The notes under the pieces: generated by a model | Told to the model about the DNA's origin: nothing | Databases searched by the model: none | Seen by the model: the letters and a program-made list of their open reading frames with translations, nothing else | Shown here: positions 45,874-55,709 of the stretch, piece after piece | Layout: each line of letters begins with the position of its first letter | Numbering within the stretch: the stretch's first letter is position 1 | Position numbers and translations under genes: made by a program | Source: Bacteroidota bacterium | GTDB lineage: Bacteria; Bacteroidota; Bacteroidia; AKYH767-A; 2013-40CM-41-45 | Direction: 5' to 3' | Length of the DNA: 64,000 bases | Assembly: GCA_004295015.1 (NCBI GenBank) | Contig: SHNE01000021.1 | Span: 89,831 to 153,830, forward strand

Positions 45874-46275
45874 TATTATTTAGAATGATTTTAAATAGGC
45901 TTCAAAAGTAGCCTTTTTATTCAATAAATGAATGATTTTAATCATTTTCTCAAAGAGAAAAAGCACTAAATGGCGATCAGGAGCTTTTTTGTATACTTTT
46001 CTGTGTGTCCCGGCTAAATTTTGGACAGTCGCACTTTTTCTTGGTAAGGAAACAGCTGCTGAATAAAAAGCTGCATAGCAGAATTATAAGATAAAAGTAT
46101 TTGCTTCCCTTACTTGGCATGATTGATCAAAGATACAATTTCTAATTCAACGAAGGCTTATTGAAACCTTGTACCGGCTTGAATATTTTCGATTCGTTCT
46201 CACGAAAATATTGTTTGCTAAATTAAAGCCAACTTCTGATGCATTGATCAATTCTTCTTATTTTTATCGAATTCT
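45874..46275. other. Divergent intergenic region between feoA and the Mla-type permease
   Basis: Holds the feoA promoter and operator candidate at 45903-45946. From 45957 to 46275 I see no gene. Possible imperfect pairing of TAAGGAA (near 46046) with TTCCCTTA (near 46105) around an AGCTGC-rich loop might hint at a small RNA or leader structure, but I cannot support a call. Confidence 0.4.
45903..45946 (-). promoter_or_regulatory. feoA promoter with an inverted-repeat operator candidate
   Basis: On the minus strand the -7 box TACTTTTG (45903-45910) is an exact match, giving a leader of about 25 bases. The inverted repeat AATGATT-TT-AATCATT (45931-45946) covers the expected -33 zone. Its arms resemble half-sites of Fur boxes (GATAAT/ATTATC), so an iron repressor binding here would block the promoter. 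The regulator is inference. Confidence 0.5.
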
Positions 46276-47016
46276 ATGAATTGGCTTTTTCACTTAGGGC
46301 GTTATTGGATCTTCATGAAGGAGATGATAATCAAGCCCGAAAAATTTTCGATCTACTGGAAACAGTTTGTTCGTGAGCTCGATAATTTTGGGTTTGGTTC
46401 CCTTGGTATCGTTGCATTGACTTCTGTATTTATGGGAGCAGTAATCACGATTCAAACAGTTTACAATCTTGTAAATCCTCTTGTGCCTTTGGAAGCTGTT
46501 GGAATCGTTGCACGGGATTCAATTATTCTGGAATTTTCTCCAACGATGATGTCTCTTGTATTAGCAGGTAAAATAGGTTCCAGCATTGCATCTGAAATTG
46601 GAACCATGAGGGTTACTGAGCAGATTGATGCACTTGAGATCATGGGTATAAATTCATCTGCCTATTTGGTTTTACCTAAGGTGATGGCTGCTCTCGCAAT
46701 ATTTCCTTTCGTTGTTATCATCAGCATGTTTTTAGGAATATTTGGTGGATGGGTGGCCGGGACAGCAGCCGGGGTAATTAGCTCCTCAGAGTATATAATG
46801 GGAATACAGGATTCATTTGTTCCTTTTAATGTCGTATTCGCTCTGATTAAAACAATTACTTTCTCCTTAATCATTACTACAGTCTCGGCTTATCAAGGCT
46901 ATCACACACAAGGCGGTGCACTTGAAGTTGGAAAATCAAGTACGAATGCGGTTGTATACAGTAGCATTCTCATTTTGATCTTTGATTATATTCTTACTCA
47001 ATTAATCCTGACATGA
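46276..47016 (+). CDS. MlaE-type ABC transporter permease
   Basis: A 246-residue permease of the MlaE/YrbE family used for lipid traffic between inner and outer membranes. Typical segments: VALTSVFMGAVITIQTVYNL, MMSLVLAGKIGSSIASEIGTMRVTEQIDALEIMGIN and YLVLPKVMAALAIFPFVVI, with five or six membrane helices. It overlaps the ATPase gene by 4 bases (ATGA at 47013). The usual MCE substrate-binding gene (mlaD) is not adjacent in this window. Confidence 0.92.
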   Translation: MNWLFHLGRYWIFMKEMIIKPEKFSIYWKQFVRELDNFGFGSLGIVALTSVFMGAVITIQTVYNLVNPLVPLEAVGIVARDSIILEFSPTMMSLVLAGKIGSSIASEIGTMRVTEQIDALEIMGINSSAYLVLPKVMAALAIFPFVVIISMFLGIFGGWVAGTAAGVISSSEYIMGIQDSFVPFNVVFALIKTITFSLIITTVSAYQGYHTQGGALEVGKSSTNAVVYSSILILIFDYILTQLILT

Positions 47017-47762
47017 TTGATCTGAAAAATATTTCAAAGAGTTTTAATGGACGTGTTATATTGGAAAACGTTACCAGTTCCTTTGAGAAGGGTCATGTTA
47101 ATCTTGTGATAGGTGGCAGCGGTTCCGGTAAAACCGTCATGATGAAATGCATGGTAGGTTTGGTGGATATCGACGAAGGCGAAATACTGTATGACGGTAA
47201 ACCCTTTTCAGGCTTAAGCAGAAAAGAGCGTAAACCCTTTCGACAGGAAATTGGAATGGTATTTCAAGGTGGGGCTTTGTTTGATTCCTTAACGGTCGAA
47301 CAGAATGTCATGTTCCCCTTAAATATGTTCACCAGGCTTTCGTTGGAGGAGAAAAAAGAGAGGGTGAATTTTTGTTTGAAGAGAGTTAACTTAGAGAATG
47401 TAAATAATCTCGGCCCTTCTGAGTTGAGCGGCGGGATGAAGAAAAGGGTTGCGATTGCCAGAGCCATAGCCCCAAATCCTAATTATCTTTTTTGTGATGA
47501 ACCAAATTCGGGCCTGGATCCAAGAACTTCCATTGTAATTGATAATTTGATTAAAGAGATCACGGAAGAATTTAGTATCACCACTATTGTCAATACGCAT
47601 GACATGAATTCTGTAATGGAAATTGGAGATAAAATCCTTTTTCTTTTTGAAGGAAAAAAATGGTGGGAGGGAAGCGTGGATGATATCCTGCGTACTGATA
47701 ACAAAGAAATCAATGATTTTATTTTTGCCAGCAAATTGGCAAAAGCAATAAAAAAAGTGTGA
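47013..47762 (+). CDS. MlaF-type ABC transporter ATP-binding protein
   Basis: A 249-residue ATPase partner of the permease. Walker A is GGSGSGKT, Q-loop GMVFQGGALFDSLTVEQNV (the GGALFDSLTV stretch is typical of MlaF-like proteins), signature LSGGMKKRVAIARAI, Walker B YLFCDEPNSGLDP with Asn in place of the more common Thr, and H-loop NTHDMNS. The start overlaps the permease stop. A long bidirectional terminator follows. Confidence 0.94.
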   Translation: MIDLKNISKSFNGRVILENVTSSFEKGHVNLVIGGSGSGKTVMMKCMVGLVDIDEGEILYDGKPFSGLSRKERKPFRQEIGMVFQGGALFDSLTVEQNVMFPLNMFTRLSLEEKKERVNFCLKRVNLENVNNLGPSELSGGMKKRVAIARAIAPNPNYLFCDEPNSGLDPRTSIVIDNLIKEITEEFSITTIVNTHDMNSVMEIGDKILFLFEGKKWWEGSVDDILRTDNKEINDFIFASKLAKAIKKV

Positions 47763-47805
47763 TAAAGAACGAAGTCCGGTCTTTTCACCATGAGTTCTAA
47801 ATAGA

Positions 47806-47855
47806 AATCGGGCATAAAAAAACCCTGCATTTGCAGGGTTTTTTTATGCCCGATT
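47806..47855. terminator. Long bidirectional terminator
   Basis: A 50-base perfect inverted repeat: 24-bp stem and a 2-nt TT centre, with the inner CCCTGCA/TGCAGGG stem flanked by A7/T7 and an outer AATCGGGCAT/ATGCCCGATT stem. It lies between the convergent ABC ATPase and T9SS genes and can serve both. Confidence 0.92.
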
Positions 47856-47863
47856 AACTATTA

Positions 47864-49690
47864 TTACTTAGAAGAAACCATTACGGTCTTAGTTGTCACT
47901 CCGGTCGCAGTACGAACCTGCACCGTATATAAACCATCAGGCTGTGTGCTTAGATCAATTGTTTCGTTTGCGAAATTGTTTGAATTAATTGTAGCTACTA
48001 CTTGTCCCACTGTGTTCATCACATTGATGCTTGCAGCAGATCCTGTAATTCCCTTGTTAACAACGAAGATCTTTCCCTGACTTGGATTTGGGTAAACCAT
48101 AACATTTTCAGAAAGGGATGCTGAATTAATTCCAATTGCAAAATCAACAGTGATGTCGTCTATACGGGTGTTATTGGTGATATTTGAACCGAAGGCTCTG
48201 AATGCTATATAGTAGTTTCCGTCAGACGGAACTGTGAAGTCCGAATTGAAATTAGCGTACAGTGTATCACTTGGGTTAACTGCAGTACCTAATAAAGTCA
48301 TTGCAGGAATGCTTGGAGTAGCGCCAATATAAACTTCCAGTGTGTACGGAACAGCAGGTGGAGATGAGTTGAATAACTGGAACCAAAAACTCAGGTTGTA
48401 TGTATTTGAAGCAAGAAAATCAAAACAGTTGGTGAATATCCAATTATCACGATCCATTCCAACAGTTGCAGGAAATCTTAATGCGTAAGTTCCTGTACGT
48501 GCATATGTATCGACAATGTCAACATCTATCCCGTCTCCGTCCACATCAATAACACTGTATGCGGAGAAATCATCAAGTAATTCAAATCCCATATTGTAGA
48601 TTACAGTATTGGGCGCAGCGGATATGGTTGATATTCCGGTTGTGTCATTTAAGGTATTGCCATCTCCGGATAAGGCAACATAACTAAGGATGTCATAATT
48701 GCCCGGCGAAGAAAGATCTGCAGGAGTAGTAAATGTATATACGATCGTATCGCCAGGGGCAATTGTGTCTGTGATTACCTCAGATACAATTGTACCTCCA
48801 TTTACGGAATATGAAACCGGGATGTTTGAAATGGTATCAACTCCTTCATTAACGACACCAACAATAATGTCTTCAGTATTGCTCAATACACAACCTGAAT
48901 AAGGGTCAACAATACCGATTATACCTGCATCAATTGCTCCCACTTCTGCTAATTCCAAATCGTCCACAAACCACCAATATGAGTAATCACCGGTAAAGGA
49001 AAATTTCAAATAAACTGTTGCCTGGCCTCCTGCATAGCTGGAAATGTTCAGTCCTACAGGACTTGGATTCGGAGTTTCATCATTGTTGATCATTCCTGCA
49101 TCTGTAGCATGAATCAAGGTCCAGTTTGTACCATCAGTACTGATATATACCCGGGCTGTGTTAGGGAAAGTTGCTGACACATCATCGAACTTTGCGAAAT
49201 ACTCATTAAAAGTAAGTCGTACGGTAGGATGTAAACTACAATCAATAGCATCTGTAATTAAGACACCATAATTTCCTTGTGCTGTTGTTCCTGCCGAGTC
49301 ACTATCATACATCAAATAGCCATTACTTGCAGAAGTTCCTGTAGTGGATAAAGAATCACTCAGTAAAGGGAAAAATGCATTGAAAGTTCCCGTTGTAGTC
49401 CATGTCCATTTCACGCCGCTGCCGGAGCTATCAATATTTTGCCAAGTCGGAGGAATTCCACCGGCAAATACTTCGGAAAAGAAGGGAGCCTGACTTACTC
49501 TGTTCATATTCGAAGAGGAGGATCGGTTAGTAATTGTATTTTTCAATTCACTTGAGCCAGCATTTTTAAAAGTCGAAGAATGTTTTGCAGGGTACGAGTC
49601 AGCATTAAGCTTTGATATTTTTGTTCCACTGACTGCAAAGGCGGTCATACAAGTAAAAAGTACCGCACATAGAATAGTAAATTTTTTCAT
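47864..49690 (-). CDS. T9SS type A sorting domain protein, adhesin-like (paralogue 1)
   Basis: A 608-residue secreted protein starting at ATG 49690 (MKKFTILCAVLFTCMTAFAV signal peptide); the ATG at 49723 is too far upstream and within the promoter. It has two choice-of-anchor/MAM-like jelly-roll domains (first about 60-240, with YWWFVDDLEL; second about 360-510, with RDNWIFTNC and TRIDDITVDF), a CARDB-like beta domain between them, and a C-terminal T9SS type A tail (NVMVYPNPSQGKIFV ... GLYTVQVRTATGVTTKTVMV). Similar to the next gene in layout. The substrate or ligand is unknown. Confidence 0.9.
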   Translation of the reverse strand: MKKFTILCAVLFTCMTAFAVSGTKISKLNADSYPAKHSSTFKNAGSSELKNTITNRSSSSNMNRVSQAPFFSEVFAGGIPPTWQNIDSSGSGVKWTWTTTGTFNAFFPLLSDSLSTTGTSASNGYLMYDSDSAGTTAQGNYGVLITDAIDCSLHPTVRLTFNEYFAKFDDVSATFPNTARVYISTDGTNWTLIHATDAGMINNDETPNPSPVGLNISSYAGGQATVYLKFSFTGDYSYWWFVDDLELAEVGAIDAGIIGIVDPYSGCVLSNTEDIIVGVVNEGVDTISNIPVSYSVNGGTIVSEVITDTIAPGDTIVYTFTTPADLSSPGNYDILSYVALSGDGNTLNDTTGISTISAAPNTVIYNMGFELLDDFSAYSVIDVDGDGIDVDIVDTYARTGTYALRFPATVGMDRDNWIFTNCFDFLASNTYNLSFWFQLFNSSPPAVPYTLEVYIGATPSIPAMTLLGTAVNPSDTLYANFNSDFTVPSDGNYYIAFRAFGSNITNNTRIDDITVDFAIGINSASLSENVMVYPNPSQGKIFVVNKGITGSAASINVMNTVGQVVATINSNNFANETIDLSTQPDGLYTVQVRTATGVTTKTVMVSSK

Positions 49691-49720
49691 TTTGTTTTTG
49701 GTTAGAATTATAAATGGCAA

Positions 49721-49752
49721 CAAAAGTACCGTTTTTTTGTGGGCTTATCAAA
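49721..49752 (-). promoter_or_regulatory. Promoter of T9SS paralogue 1
   Basis: On the minus strand TTTG (49749-49752), 20 bases, TACTTTTG (49721-49728): a full match to the Bacteroidota consensus, with a leader of about 25 bases. Confidence 0.75.
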
Positions 49753-49833
49753 TCGGATTCAAATGAACAAGCTAAAAATGAGGTACAGAGCGAAATTCCT
49801 CATGGCCATGGTACTATTTAAAGAAAAAAGTAT

Positions 49834-49868
49834 AAAAAAAAAGGATGCGTTTCCGCATCCTTTTTTTT
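49834..49868. terminator. Bidirectional terminator below T9SS paralogue 2
   Basis: A 7-bp stem (GGATGCG / CGCATCC) with loop TTTC is flanked by nine A and eight T. On the minus strand it lies 14 bases after the paralogue 2 stop and separates the two T9SS genes. Confidence 0.88.
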
Positions 49869-49881
49869 AAAGCAATTTGTA

Positions 49882-51624
49882 TTAGCGTACAACAGAAATA
49901 ATTTGTGTACTTACACCGGAATCAGAAATGATTCTAAGAATATATTGTCCTTCTGCCTGATCACGTAGATCGATATTTTCAAGCTGAAGATTGTTGATTT
50001 CATTTTGATATACTAATTTTCCAATTGTATTGTAAATACTGATTTTTGAACTTGTAGAATTTCCAAGATTTCTGATGCTGAAAATTCCATTTGTTGGATT
50101 TGGAAACACAGAGTATGAACCTTTGTTTAATTCTTTCACACCCACTCCTGAAGAGGCAGTCAGGTTAATATCATCGATGCGAACAGATAATAAGCTATCT
50201 GTATTTGTTGCATGGAAACCGACATAATAAACTCCGGCTGCAGCCACACTGAAATTGTTAAAACTTCTGTTGTAAGCCAGCGTATTTACCAGCATAGAGC
50301 TTTGGATCGTTTGTGTCATTCCAAAACCGGCAGGAAGCGAACCGATCATAACTTCCAGATTAGCCTGTGTGGAAGTACCCAGGGTGCGGAAGTAGAATTC
50401 CAGATCATAACTCAGTGTATCACTTAATTCCAGGCAAGGTGTAAATAACCAGTCATCACCGAACACACCTGACATGTTAGCGCAAGTTGTTCCTGTGCGA
50501 GGAAGGTTTGTATTTAATGCCCATGTTGATGCATCAAAATTTCCATCCTCAACTGACCATCTGCTGAAGTCTTCACCGGATTCAAAACCCATAGTGTAGC
50601 TGCTTGATGTGGTGACTTGCAAAGCACCATTGTAAATACTTGCAGAAACTGTATCGTTGTTATTTTCTGCGTCACCACTCAATGAAGTGTAAGATGTGAT
50701 GGAGATATATCCGGGAGTCGAAAGATCAGCTGTAGTAGTGAAGCTGTAAGAATAAGAAAAACCGGGCGCTATTGTATCAGCTATGGTCTCTGTCACCGCA
50801 GTGCCGCCATTAATTGCATAACTAACGTCAAAGCCGGAAATAGAATCACTGCCGAAATTGTAGACTTCTACGCTAATCGTTTCCGTATTTGAAAGAACTG
50901 TACATGATGTAGTTGGAGATGAGATGGAGAATACACCTGCATCTGCTGCCGCAGGTTCGTATAATTCTACGTCGTCAAGCATCCACCAATAGTCATAATC
51001 ACCCGTAAAATTAAAACGAAGAAACACAGTAGACTGAAGTGCGGCGTAAGCTGTGATGTCTATATCTACTACGTCAGGATTCGGTGTGGATTGACCCGAA
51101 GAAAGTCCAAAGCTGGCATCATAAACCACTGACCATGCCACCCCGTCGTTACTTACAAGTACTGAAGCGCCTTCAGCAAAATGATAAAGTAACTGGTTGA
51201 AACGAAGACGAACAACATTGTAGCTAGAACAATCAATTGTATCGGAGCTTAAGTCAGCATCTTCTCCACCAACACCACCGGCAGAATCGCTATCAAAAAT
51301 CATGTATCCATTGGCAGCACTTGTACCTACAGAGCTTAGAGTATCAATTCCCGGCGAAGATGAAGCTGCGCCGCTTGTCGTCCAACGCCAAACAAGTCCA
51401 TTTCCTGCATTATCTGTTATCTGCCATGTTGCCGGAACTCCACTGCTAAAATCTTCCATGTAAAATGGAACTGACTGCATAAGAGAGGCAGGAGGAATGG
51501 CCTTAAATAAATTTTTAACTTCAGTAGAGCCGGGATTTTGATTTGGTTGGCCGGTTGAAGCAATAGCCATGTACGAACTTAGTACACAGACAAGCATAGT
51601 AAAAATACGGGTAGAATTTTTCAT
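49882..51624 (-). CDS. T9SS type A sorting domain protein, adhesin-like (paralogue 2)
   Basis: A 580-residue paralogue of the preceding gene: signal peptide (IFTMLVCVLSSYMAIAS), jelly-roll domain with SSVGTSAANGYMIFDSDSAG and YWWMLDDVELYE, beta linker (ISVEVYNFGSDSISGFDVSY), second jelly-roll (DDWLFTPCLELSDTLSYDLE ... RIDDINL), and type A tail (YSVFPNPTNGIFSIRNLG ... GQYILRIISDSGVSTQIISV). It has its own promoter and terminator, so the pair is a duplication of whole transcription units. Confidence 0.9.
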   Translation of the reverse strand: MKNSTRIFTMLVCVLSSYMAIASTGQPNQNPGSTEVKNLFKAIPPASLMQSVPFYMEDFSSGVPATWQITDNAGNGLVWRWTTSGAASSSPGIDTLSSVGTSAANGYMIFDSDSAGGVGGEDADLSSDTIDCSSYNVVRLRFNQLLYHFAEGASVLVSNDGVAWSVVYDASFGLSSGQSTPNPDVVDIDITAYAALQSTVFLRFNFTGDYDYWWMLDDVELYEPAAADAGVFSISSPTTSCTVLSNTETISVEVYNFGSDSISGFDVSYAINGGTAVTETIADTIAPGFSYSYSFTTTADLSTPGYISITSYTSLSGDAENNNDTVSASIYNGALQVTTSSSYTMGFESGEDFSRWSVEDGNFDASTWALNTNLPRTGTTCANMSGVFGDDWLFTPCLELSDTLSYDLEFYFRTLGTSTQANLEVMIGSLPAGFGMTQTIQSSMLVNTLAYNRSFNNFSVAAAGVYYVGFHATNTDSLLSVRIDDINLTASSGVGVKELNKGSYSVFPNPTNGIFSIRNLGNSTSSKISIYNTIGKLVYQNEINNLQLENIDLRDQAEGQYILRIISDSGVSTQIISVVR

Positions 51625-51654
51625 TTATGGATGGTTTTGGTTGTTTCAGGGTCT

Positions 51655-51685
51655 CAAATGTAGGTTAAATCCAAATATCTGCAAA
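51655..51685 (-). promoter_or_regulatory. Promoter of T9SS paralogue 2
   Basis: On the minus strand TTTG (51682-51685), 19 bases, TACATTTG (51655-51662): a full consensus match with a leader of about 25 bases. Confidence 0.75.
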
Positions 51686-51789
51686 CACAAGCCTGATAAG
51701 GTTTTCAACGGCTAAATGTGAGTTGATTTCTCAAAATTATTGGTAATTTACTAATTATTTTATTTACCAAAAATCAGGGCTAATATTAA

Positions 51790-54654
51790 TCAGGAAATAG
51801 CCTCTTCAGCATAAGCTTCTAAGGGTGGGCAGGCACATACCAGATTTCTGTCACCGTATGCATTATCGACCCTTCCAACTGCAGGCCAGAATTTATTGTC
51901 GCTCAGATAGCTCAATGGATAGGCTGCTTTTTTTCTGCTGTAGCTATGTTCCCAAATATCCTTCGTGAGCTGCCTCACTGTATGTGGTGAGTTTATCAGC
52001 ACATTATCTTTTTTATCACTTTGTCCCTTTTCTATTTCTGATATTTCATTTCTGATAGAAATCATCGCATCGCAAAAGCGGTCCAGTTCGGTTTTGGCTT
52101 CACTTTCCGTAGGCTCTATCATCATTGTTCCCGGAACAGGAAATGACATCGTTGGGGCATGAAAACCATAATCCATAAGGCGTTTTGCAATATCTACAAC
52201 TTCTATTCCTGCAGAGTTTTTGAACATACGGCAGTCGGCAATCATTTCATGGGCTACGCGATTATGGCTTCCGACATAAAGAATGTTATAGTGGTTTTCC
52301 AGTTTTGCTTTGATGTAATTGGCATTTAAAATTGCATATCGCGTGGCGTCTGTCACTCCTTCGCCGCCAAGTAATCGGATGTAAGCATAAGATATCAATA
52401 AGATGCTTGCGCTTCCCCATGGTGCCGCTGATACGGCCGGTGTTGATCCACCGGTTTTAATAAGTGGGTGTGATGGTAAAAAGTCTGCTAAATGTTTCGC
52501 AACGCAAATCGGTCCCATTCCCGGTCCACCTCCACCATGAGGTATCGCAAATGTTTTATGCAGGTTTAAATGGCAAACGTCTGCACCTATCGTTGCAGGA
52601 TTTGTTAAGCCAACCTGTGCATTCATATTCGCTCCGTCCATGTAAACCTGACCGCCACAATCATGAATTATTTTTGTCATTTCTATAATACCTTCCTCAA
52701 ACACACCATGCGTTGATGGATATGTTACCATAAGCGCTGATAAATCTTTCTTGTGTTCTTCTGCTTTCTTGCGAAGATCTGCAATGTCAACATTGCCATG
52801 ATCATCACATTTAACAACAACTACTTTCATTCCGGCCATCACAGCACTTGCCGGGTTAGTGCCATGAGCTGAAGAGGGAATTAAAACGATGTTACGGTGC
52901 GACTGACCTTGAGAATGATGAAATGCTCTTATTACCAAAAGACCGGCGTATTCACCCTGTGCTCCTGAATTAGGCTGGAGAGATACAGCATCAAATCCGG
53001 TAATCCTGCAGAGGTAATCCTGCAACTCTTTTATCATTTGCTGATAACCTTCCGTTTGATCCAGGGGTGCAAAAGGATGAATGGAATTCCATTCAGGCCA
53101 GCTTAAGGGTACCATTTCTGTGGTTGCATTGAGCTTCATAGTGCATGAACCTAATGCAATCATAGAATGATTAAGAGAAAGATCTTTCTTTTCAAGCAGA
53201 CTAATATAGCGTAACATTTCGGTTTCACTATGGTGAGTGTTGAAAACAGGATGTTGAAGGAAATCGGATGTGCGTTTGTTTTTACCGGCGATAACTTCCG
53301 TTGTGTCTGCGTTCGTGTTTTTTTCAGCCTGTATTGATTTCGCCTCAGCGAAAATTTCCATCAGGCTCAGAAAATCTTTTTCAGTAGTGGTCTCATCAAA
53401 ACTCATCACGATTTGATTTGATTCTGCCAACCTTAAATTAATTTTCCTTTCAATAGCGAGCGCATAAATTTTTTGTGAATCTTTCTCGCAATCAATCTTT
53501 ATAGTGTCAAAATAGGCATCATTAAGTTGTGCGTAACCCATACGCTTCAGAGTAGCAGCTGCTCTTCTTGCAAAACCATGAACTCTGGCAGCAATTTTTT
53601 TCAAACCTTCCGGTCCATGATAAACTGCATACATACCTGCCATAACTGCAAGTAATACCTGGGCTGTACAAATATTAGAGGTTGCTTTGTCCCTGCGAAT
53701 GTGTTGTTCCCTGGTTTGTAAAGCCATTCTTAAAGCACGGTTGCCGTGTGAATCAAGAGAAAGCCCGATAATTCTTCCCGGGATATCACGCTTATAAATT
53801 TCTTTCGTAGCGAAAAAGGCCGCATGAGGACCGCCATATCCAAAAGGGACACCAAATCTTTGTGAGTTTCCAAAAACTACATCTGCTCCCCACTCACCCG
53901 GAGGGCTCAACAAAGTAAGTGCCAGGAGGTCGGTGGCAACGGCAATTTGTACTGAATGTTTTTTAGCCTGACTAACAAAGTCGGCTGTGTTTTTTATCTG
54001 TCCGTTTTTTCCCGGATACTGCAGAATGGCTCCAAAATAACTATCGTCAAGTGTCGTGTTTGTGTCGGCAATAACCAATTCAATGCCGAGTGGTTCTGAT
54101 CTGGTTTTTAGTACGTCTATGGTTTGTGGAAAGCAATCGTCTGATACAAATAATTTTTTGCAGTTTTTTTGAATTGATTCTTTAGTCCGGCTTGCAAAAA
54201 ACATATGCATTGCTTCAGCTGCAGCTGAAGCTTCATCAAGTAATGAAGCATTCGCAAGTTCCATCCCGCTTAGATCCATCACCATTGTCTGAAAGTTAAG
54301 CAAGGCTTCCAGTCGTCCTTGTGATATTTCTGCCTGATAGGGAGTGTAGGCAGTGTACCATCCCGGATTTTCAAGAATGTTTCTTTGAATAACCCCGGGC
54401 ACATGGGTGCCATAATATCCTAATCCTATATAATTTTTGAAAACCTTATTCTTTGAGGCCATACTTCTCAACTCCTCTAAAAACTCCTGCTCACTTAAGG
54501 CAGGCCATTCAAGGTCTTTTTTTAAACGAATGGCAGCAGGGACAGTTTCTGTCATCAATTGATCGATCGATGAAACACCGATTTCCTTTAACATAAGTTT
54601 CAGGTCATTTTCATCAGGACCAATATGACGGGAACGGAAATTCGTGGAAGACAT
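51790..54654 (-). CDS. gcvP: Glycine dehydrogenase (decarboxylating), glycine cleavage P protein
   Basis: The PLP enzyme of the glycine cleavage system, releasing CO2 from glycine and passing the aminomethyl group to H protein. It has 954 residues, the single-chain form with fused alpha and beta halves. It starts [18 protein letters not shown], typical of GcvP; the PLP Lys is about 700 in [20 protein letters not shown]; the C-terminal part contains [13 protein letters not shown] and [12 protein letters not shown]. gcvT and gcvH are not in the window. A -7 box lies just upstream. Confidence 0.97.
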   Translation of the reverse strand: MSSTNFRSRHIGPDENDLKLMLKEIGVSSIDQLMTETVPAAIRLKKDLEWPALSEQEFLEELRSMASKNKVFKNYIGLGYYGTHVPGVIQRNILENPGWYTAYTPYQAEISQGRLEALLNFQTMVMDLSGMELANASLLDEASAAAEAMHMFFASRTKESIQKNCKKLFVSDDCFPQTIDVLKTRSEPLGIELVIADTNTTLDDSYFGAILQYPGKNGQIKNTADFVSQAKKHSVQIAVATDLLALTLLSPPGEWGADVVFGNSQRFGVPFGYGGPHAAFFATKEIYKRDIPGRIIGLSLDSHGNRALRMALQTREQHIRRDKATSNICTAQVLLAVMAGMYAVYHGPEGLKKIAARVHGFARRAAATLKRMGYAQLNDAYFDTIKIDCEKDSQKIYALAIERKINLRLAESNQIVMSFDETTTEKDFLSLMEIFAEAKSIQAEKNTNADTTEVIAGKNKRTSDFLQHPVFNTHHSETEMLRYISLLEKKDLSLNHSMIALGSCTMKLNATTEMVPLSWPEWNSIHPFAPLDQTEGYQQMIKELQDYLCRITGFDAVSLQPNSGAQGEYAGLLVIRAFHHSQGQSHRNIVLIPSSAHGTNPASAVMAGMKVVVVKCDDHGNVDIADLRKKAEEHKKDLSALMVTYPSTHGVFEEGIIEMTKIIHDCGGQVYMDGANMNAQVGLTNPATIGADVCHLNLHKTFAIPHGGGGPGMGPICVAKHLADFLPSHPLIKTGGSTPAVSAAPWGSASILLISYAYIRLLGGEGVTDATRYAILNANYIKAKLENHYNILYVGSHNRVAHEMIADCRMFKNSAGIEVVDIAKRLMDYGFHAPTMSFPVPGTMMIEPTESEAKTELDRFCDAMISIRNEISEIEKGQSDKKDNVLINSPHTVRQLTKDIWEHSYSRKKAAYPLSYLSDNKFWPAVGRVDNAYGDRNLVCACPPLEAYAEEAIS

Positions 54655-54674
54655 ATGCTTAGATTTTATGGCCG

Positions 54675-54682
54675 CAAAGGTA
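54675..54682 (-). promoter_or_regulatory. -7 promoter box of gcvP
   Basis: TACCTTTG on the minus strand is an exact TAnnTTTG match, about 20 bases before the gcvP ATG. No clear -33. Confidence 0.5.
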
Positions 54683-54755
54683 ATGAATATTGACCTTGTT
54701 CATAAAGGACTTCCTTCGTCTTTTTTTATTCCTTCACAAATGAATGATTTTATTG

Positions 54756-54763
54756 TAGTTTTG
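54756..54763 (+). promoter_or_regulatory. -7 promoter box of the gene at 54787
   Basis: TAGTTTTG is an exact TAnnTTTG match, 23 bases before the ATG. It is back to back with the gcvP promoter. Confidence 0.5.
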
Positions 54764-54786
54764 GAGCAGATCGTTATATCTGACTT

Positions 54787-55620
54787 ATGATTCGAAAGCT
54801 GCTCCTTTTTGCTTCCTTTTTCATTTTTACTGTTCAAGCACAGGGACAAGACACGCTCGTTTTGCTCAATGGTCGTGTGATACCTGTACTAAGCGTTGAT
54901 TTTCAGGAGTACAGGGTTGCTTATAGAAAATTACCTAAACAGTCAAAGCAAATCAGCGAATCGCAAACGACAGAAAGTGGTTCCATTAAAAAGAAAAAAA
55001 CCAAATACAAAACGATGGATCCCTTGAGGATATTTTCTGTAAAATACAGCGATGGTACGGAGCGTGTTGTTTATCGACCGGACTCCCTTGACCCTATGGA
55101 ATTTTCACAGGATCAGATGCGTTTGTTTATAAAAGGTGAGCAGGATGCTGATAAATACTACAAAAACAATTTTAATAAAGGTCTGGGATTTAGTTTGGGC
55201 GCCGGTGCCGGTTTGCTTGGCTTTTACGGATTAGCCGTGCCACCATTGTATGCAACAATAATGGGCTCTTTTACGCCAAATCTGTCCAACCGGCTGAAAA
55301 GACAAAACAAGTTACAGGAAACTAAAACTATTCTCGATGCCATGTCGGTTCCTGTATTGCCTTCAGCCGGTAGTTCGCCTGAAACTCTTGCAGCCTATGA
55401 AGAGTCGAAATCTAAGTACGACGCTGCCGTAAAGAAACATGAGAAGGCATTGAAATGCCATCAAAAGAACATTGCCTTTTCTGACCCTGACTTACTCGCA
55501 CGTAATGAATACCGGGAGGGCTATGAACGTAAAGCCCGCGATCGAAAAATCAGGAATGCAATGCTTAGCGGCTTAGCAGGTTTTGTAATGTTGGTCGTAG
55601 GCCTTCCCATCATTTATTGA
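54787..55620 (+). CDS. Uncharacterised exported protein with Gly-rich membrane segment
   Basis: Not recognised; 277 residues. A signal peptide (LLLFASFFIFTVQAQGQ) precedes a domain of about 100 residues (DTLVLLNGRVIPVLSVDF ... RIFSVKYSDGTERVVYRPD), a pattern seen in Bacteroidota envelope proteins that handle a nucleotide- or peptide-like segment of unknown role. A Gly-rich hydrophobic stretch (GLGFSLGAGAGLLGFYGLA) lies near residues 135-155, a Lys/Ala helical region at 185-230, and a last membrane helix at the C-terminus (LSGLAGFVMLVVGLPIIY). Probably an inner- or outer-membrane-associated protein. Confidence 0.75.
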   Translation: MIRKLLLFASFFIFTVQAQGQDTLVLLNGRVIPVLSVDFQEYRVAYRKLPKQSKQISESQTTESGSIKKKKTKYKTMDPLRIFSVKYSDGTERVVYRPDSLDPMEFSQDQMRLFIKGEQDADKYYKNNFNKGLGFSLGAGAGLLGFYGLAVPPLYATIMGSFTPNLSNRLKRQNKLQETKTILDAMSVPVLPSAGSSPETLAAYEESKSKYDAAVKKHEKALKCHQKNIAFSDPDLLARNEYREGYERKARDRKIRNAMLSGLAGFVMLVVGLPIIY

Positions 55621-55709
55621 TGGGACACTTATTCCGGATACTTCCTTAGATGGAATTTAAACAGGAAGAAGTCCGGAATTTTTAGCACGGTTAATAATAG
55701 AGAAATTAC

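Noticed and set aside
45957..46275. Possible small RNA in the feoA/Mla-permease gap
   Set aside because: Only imperfect pairing is seen, with no clear promoter-terminator pair and no resemblance to 6S, SRP, tmRNA or RNase P RNA.
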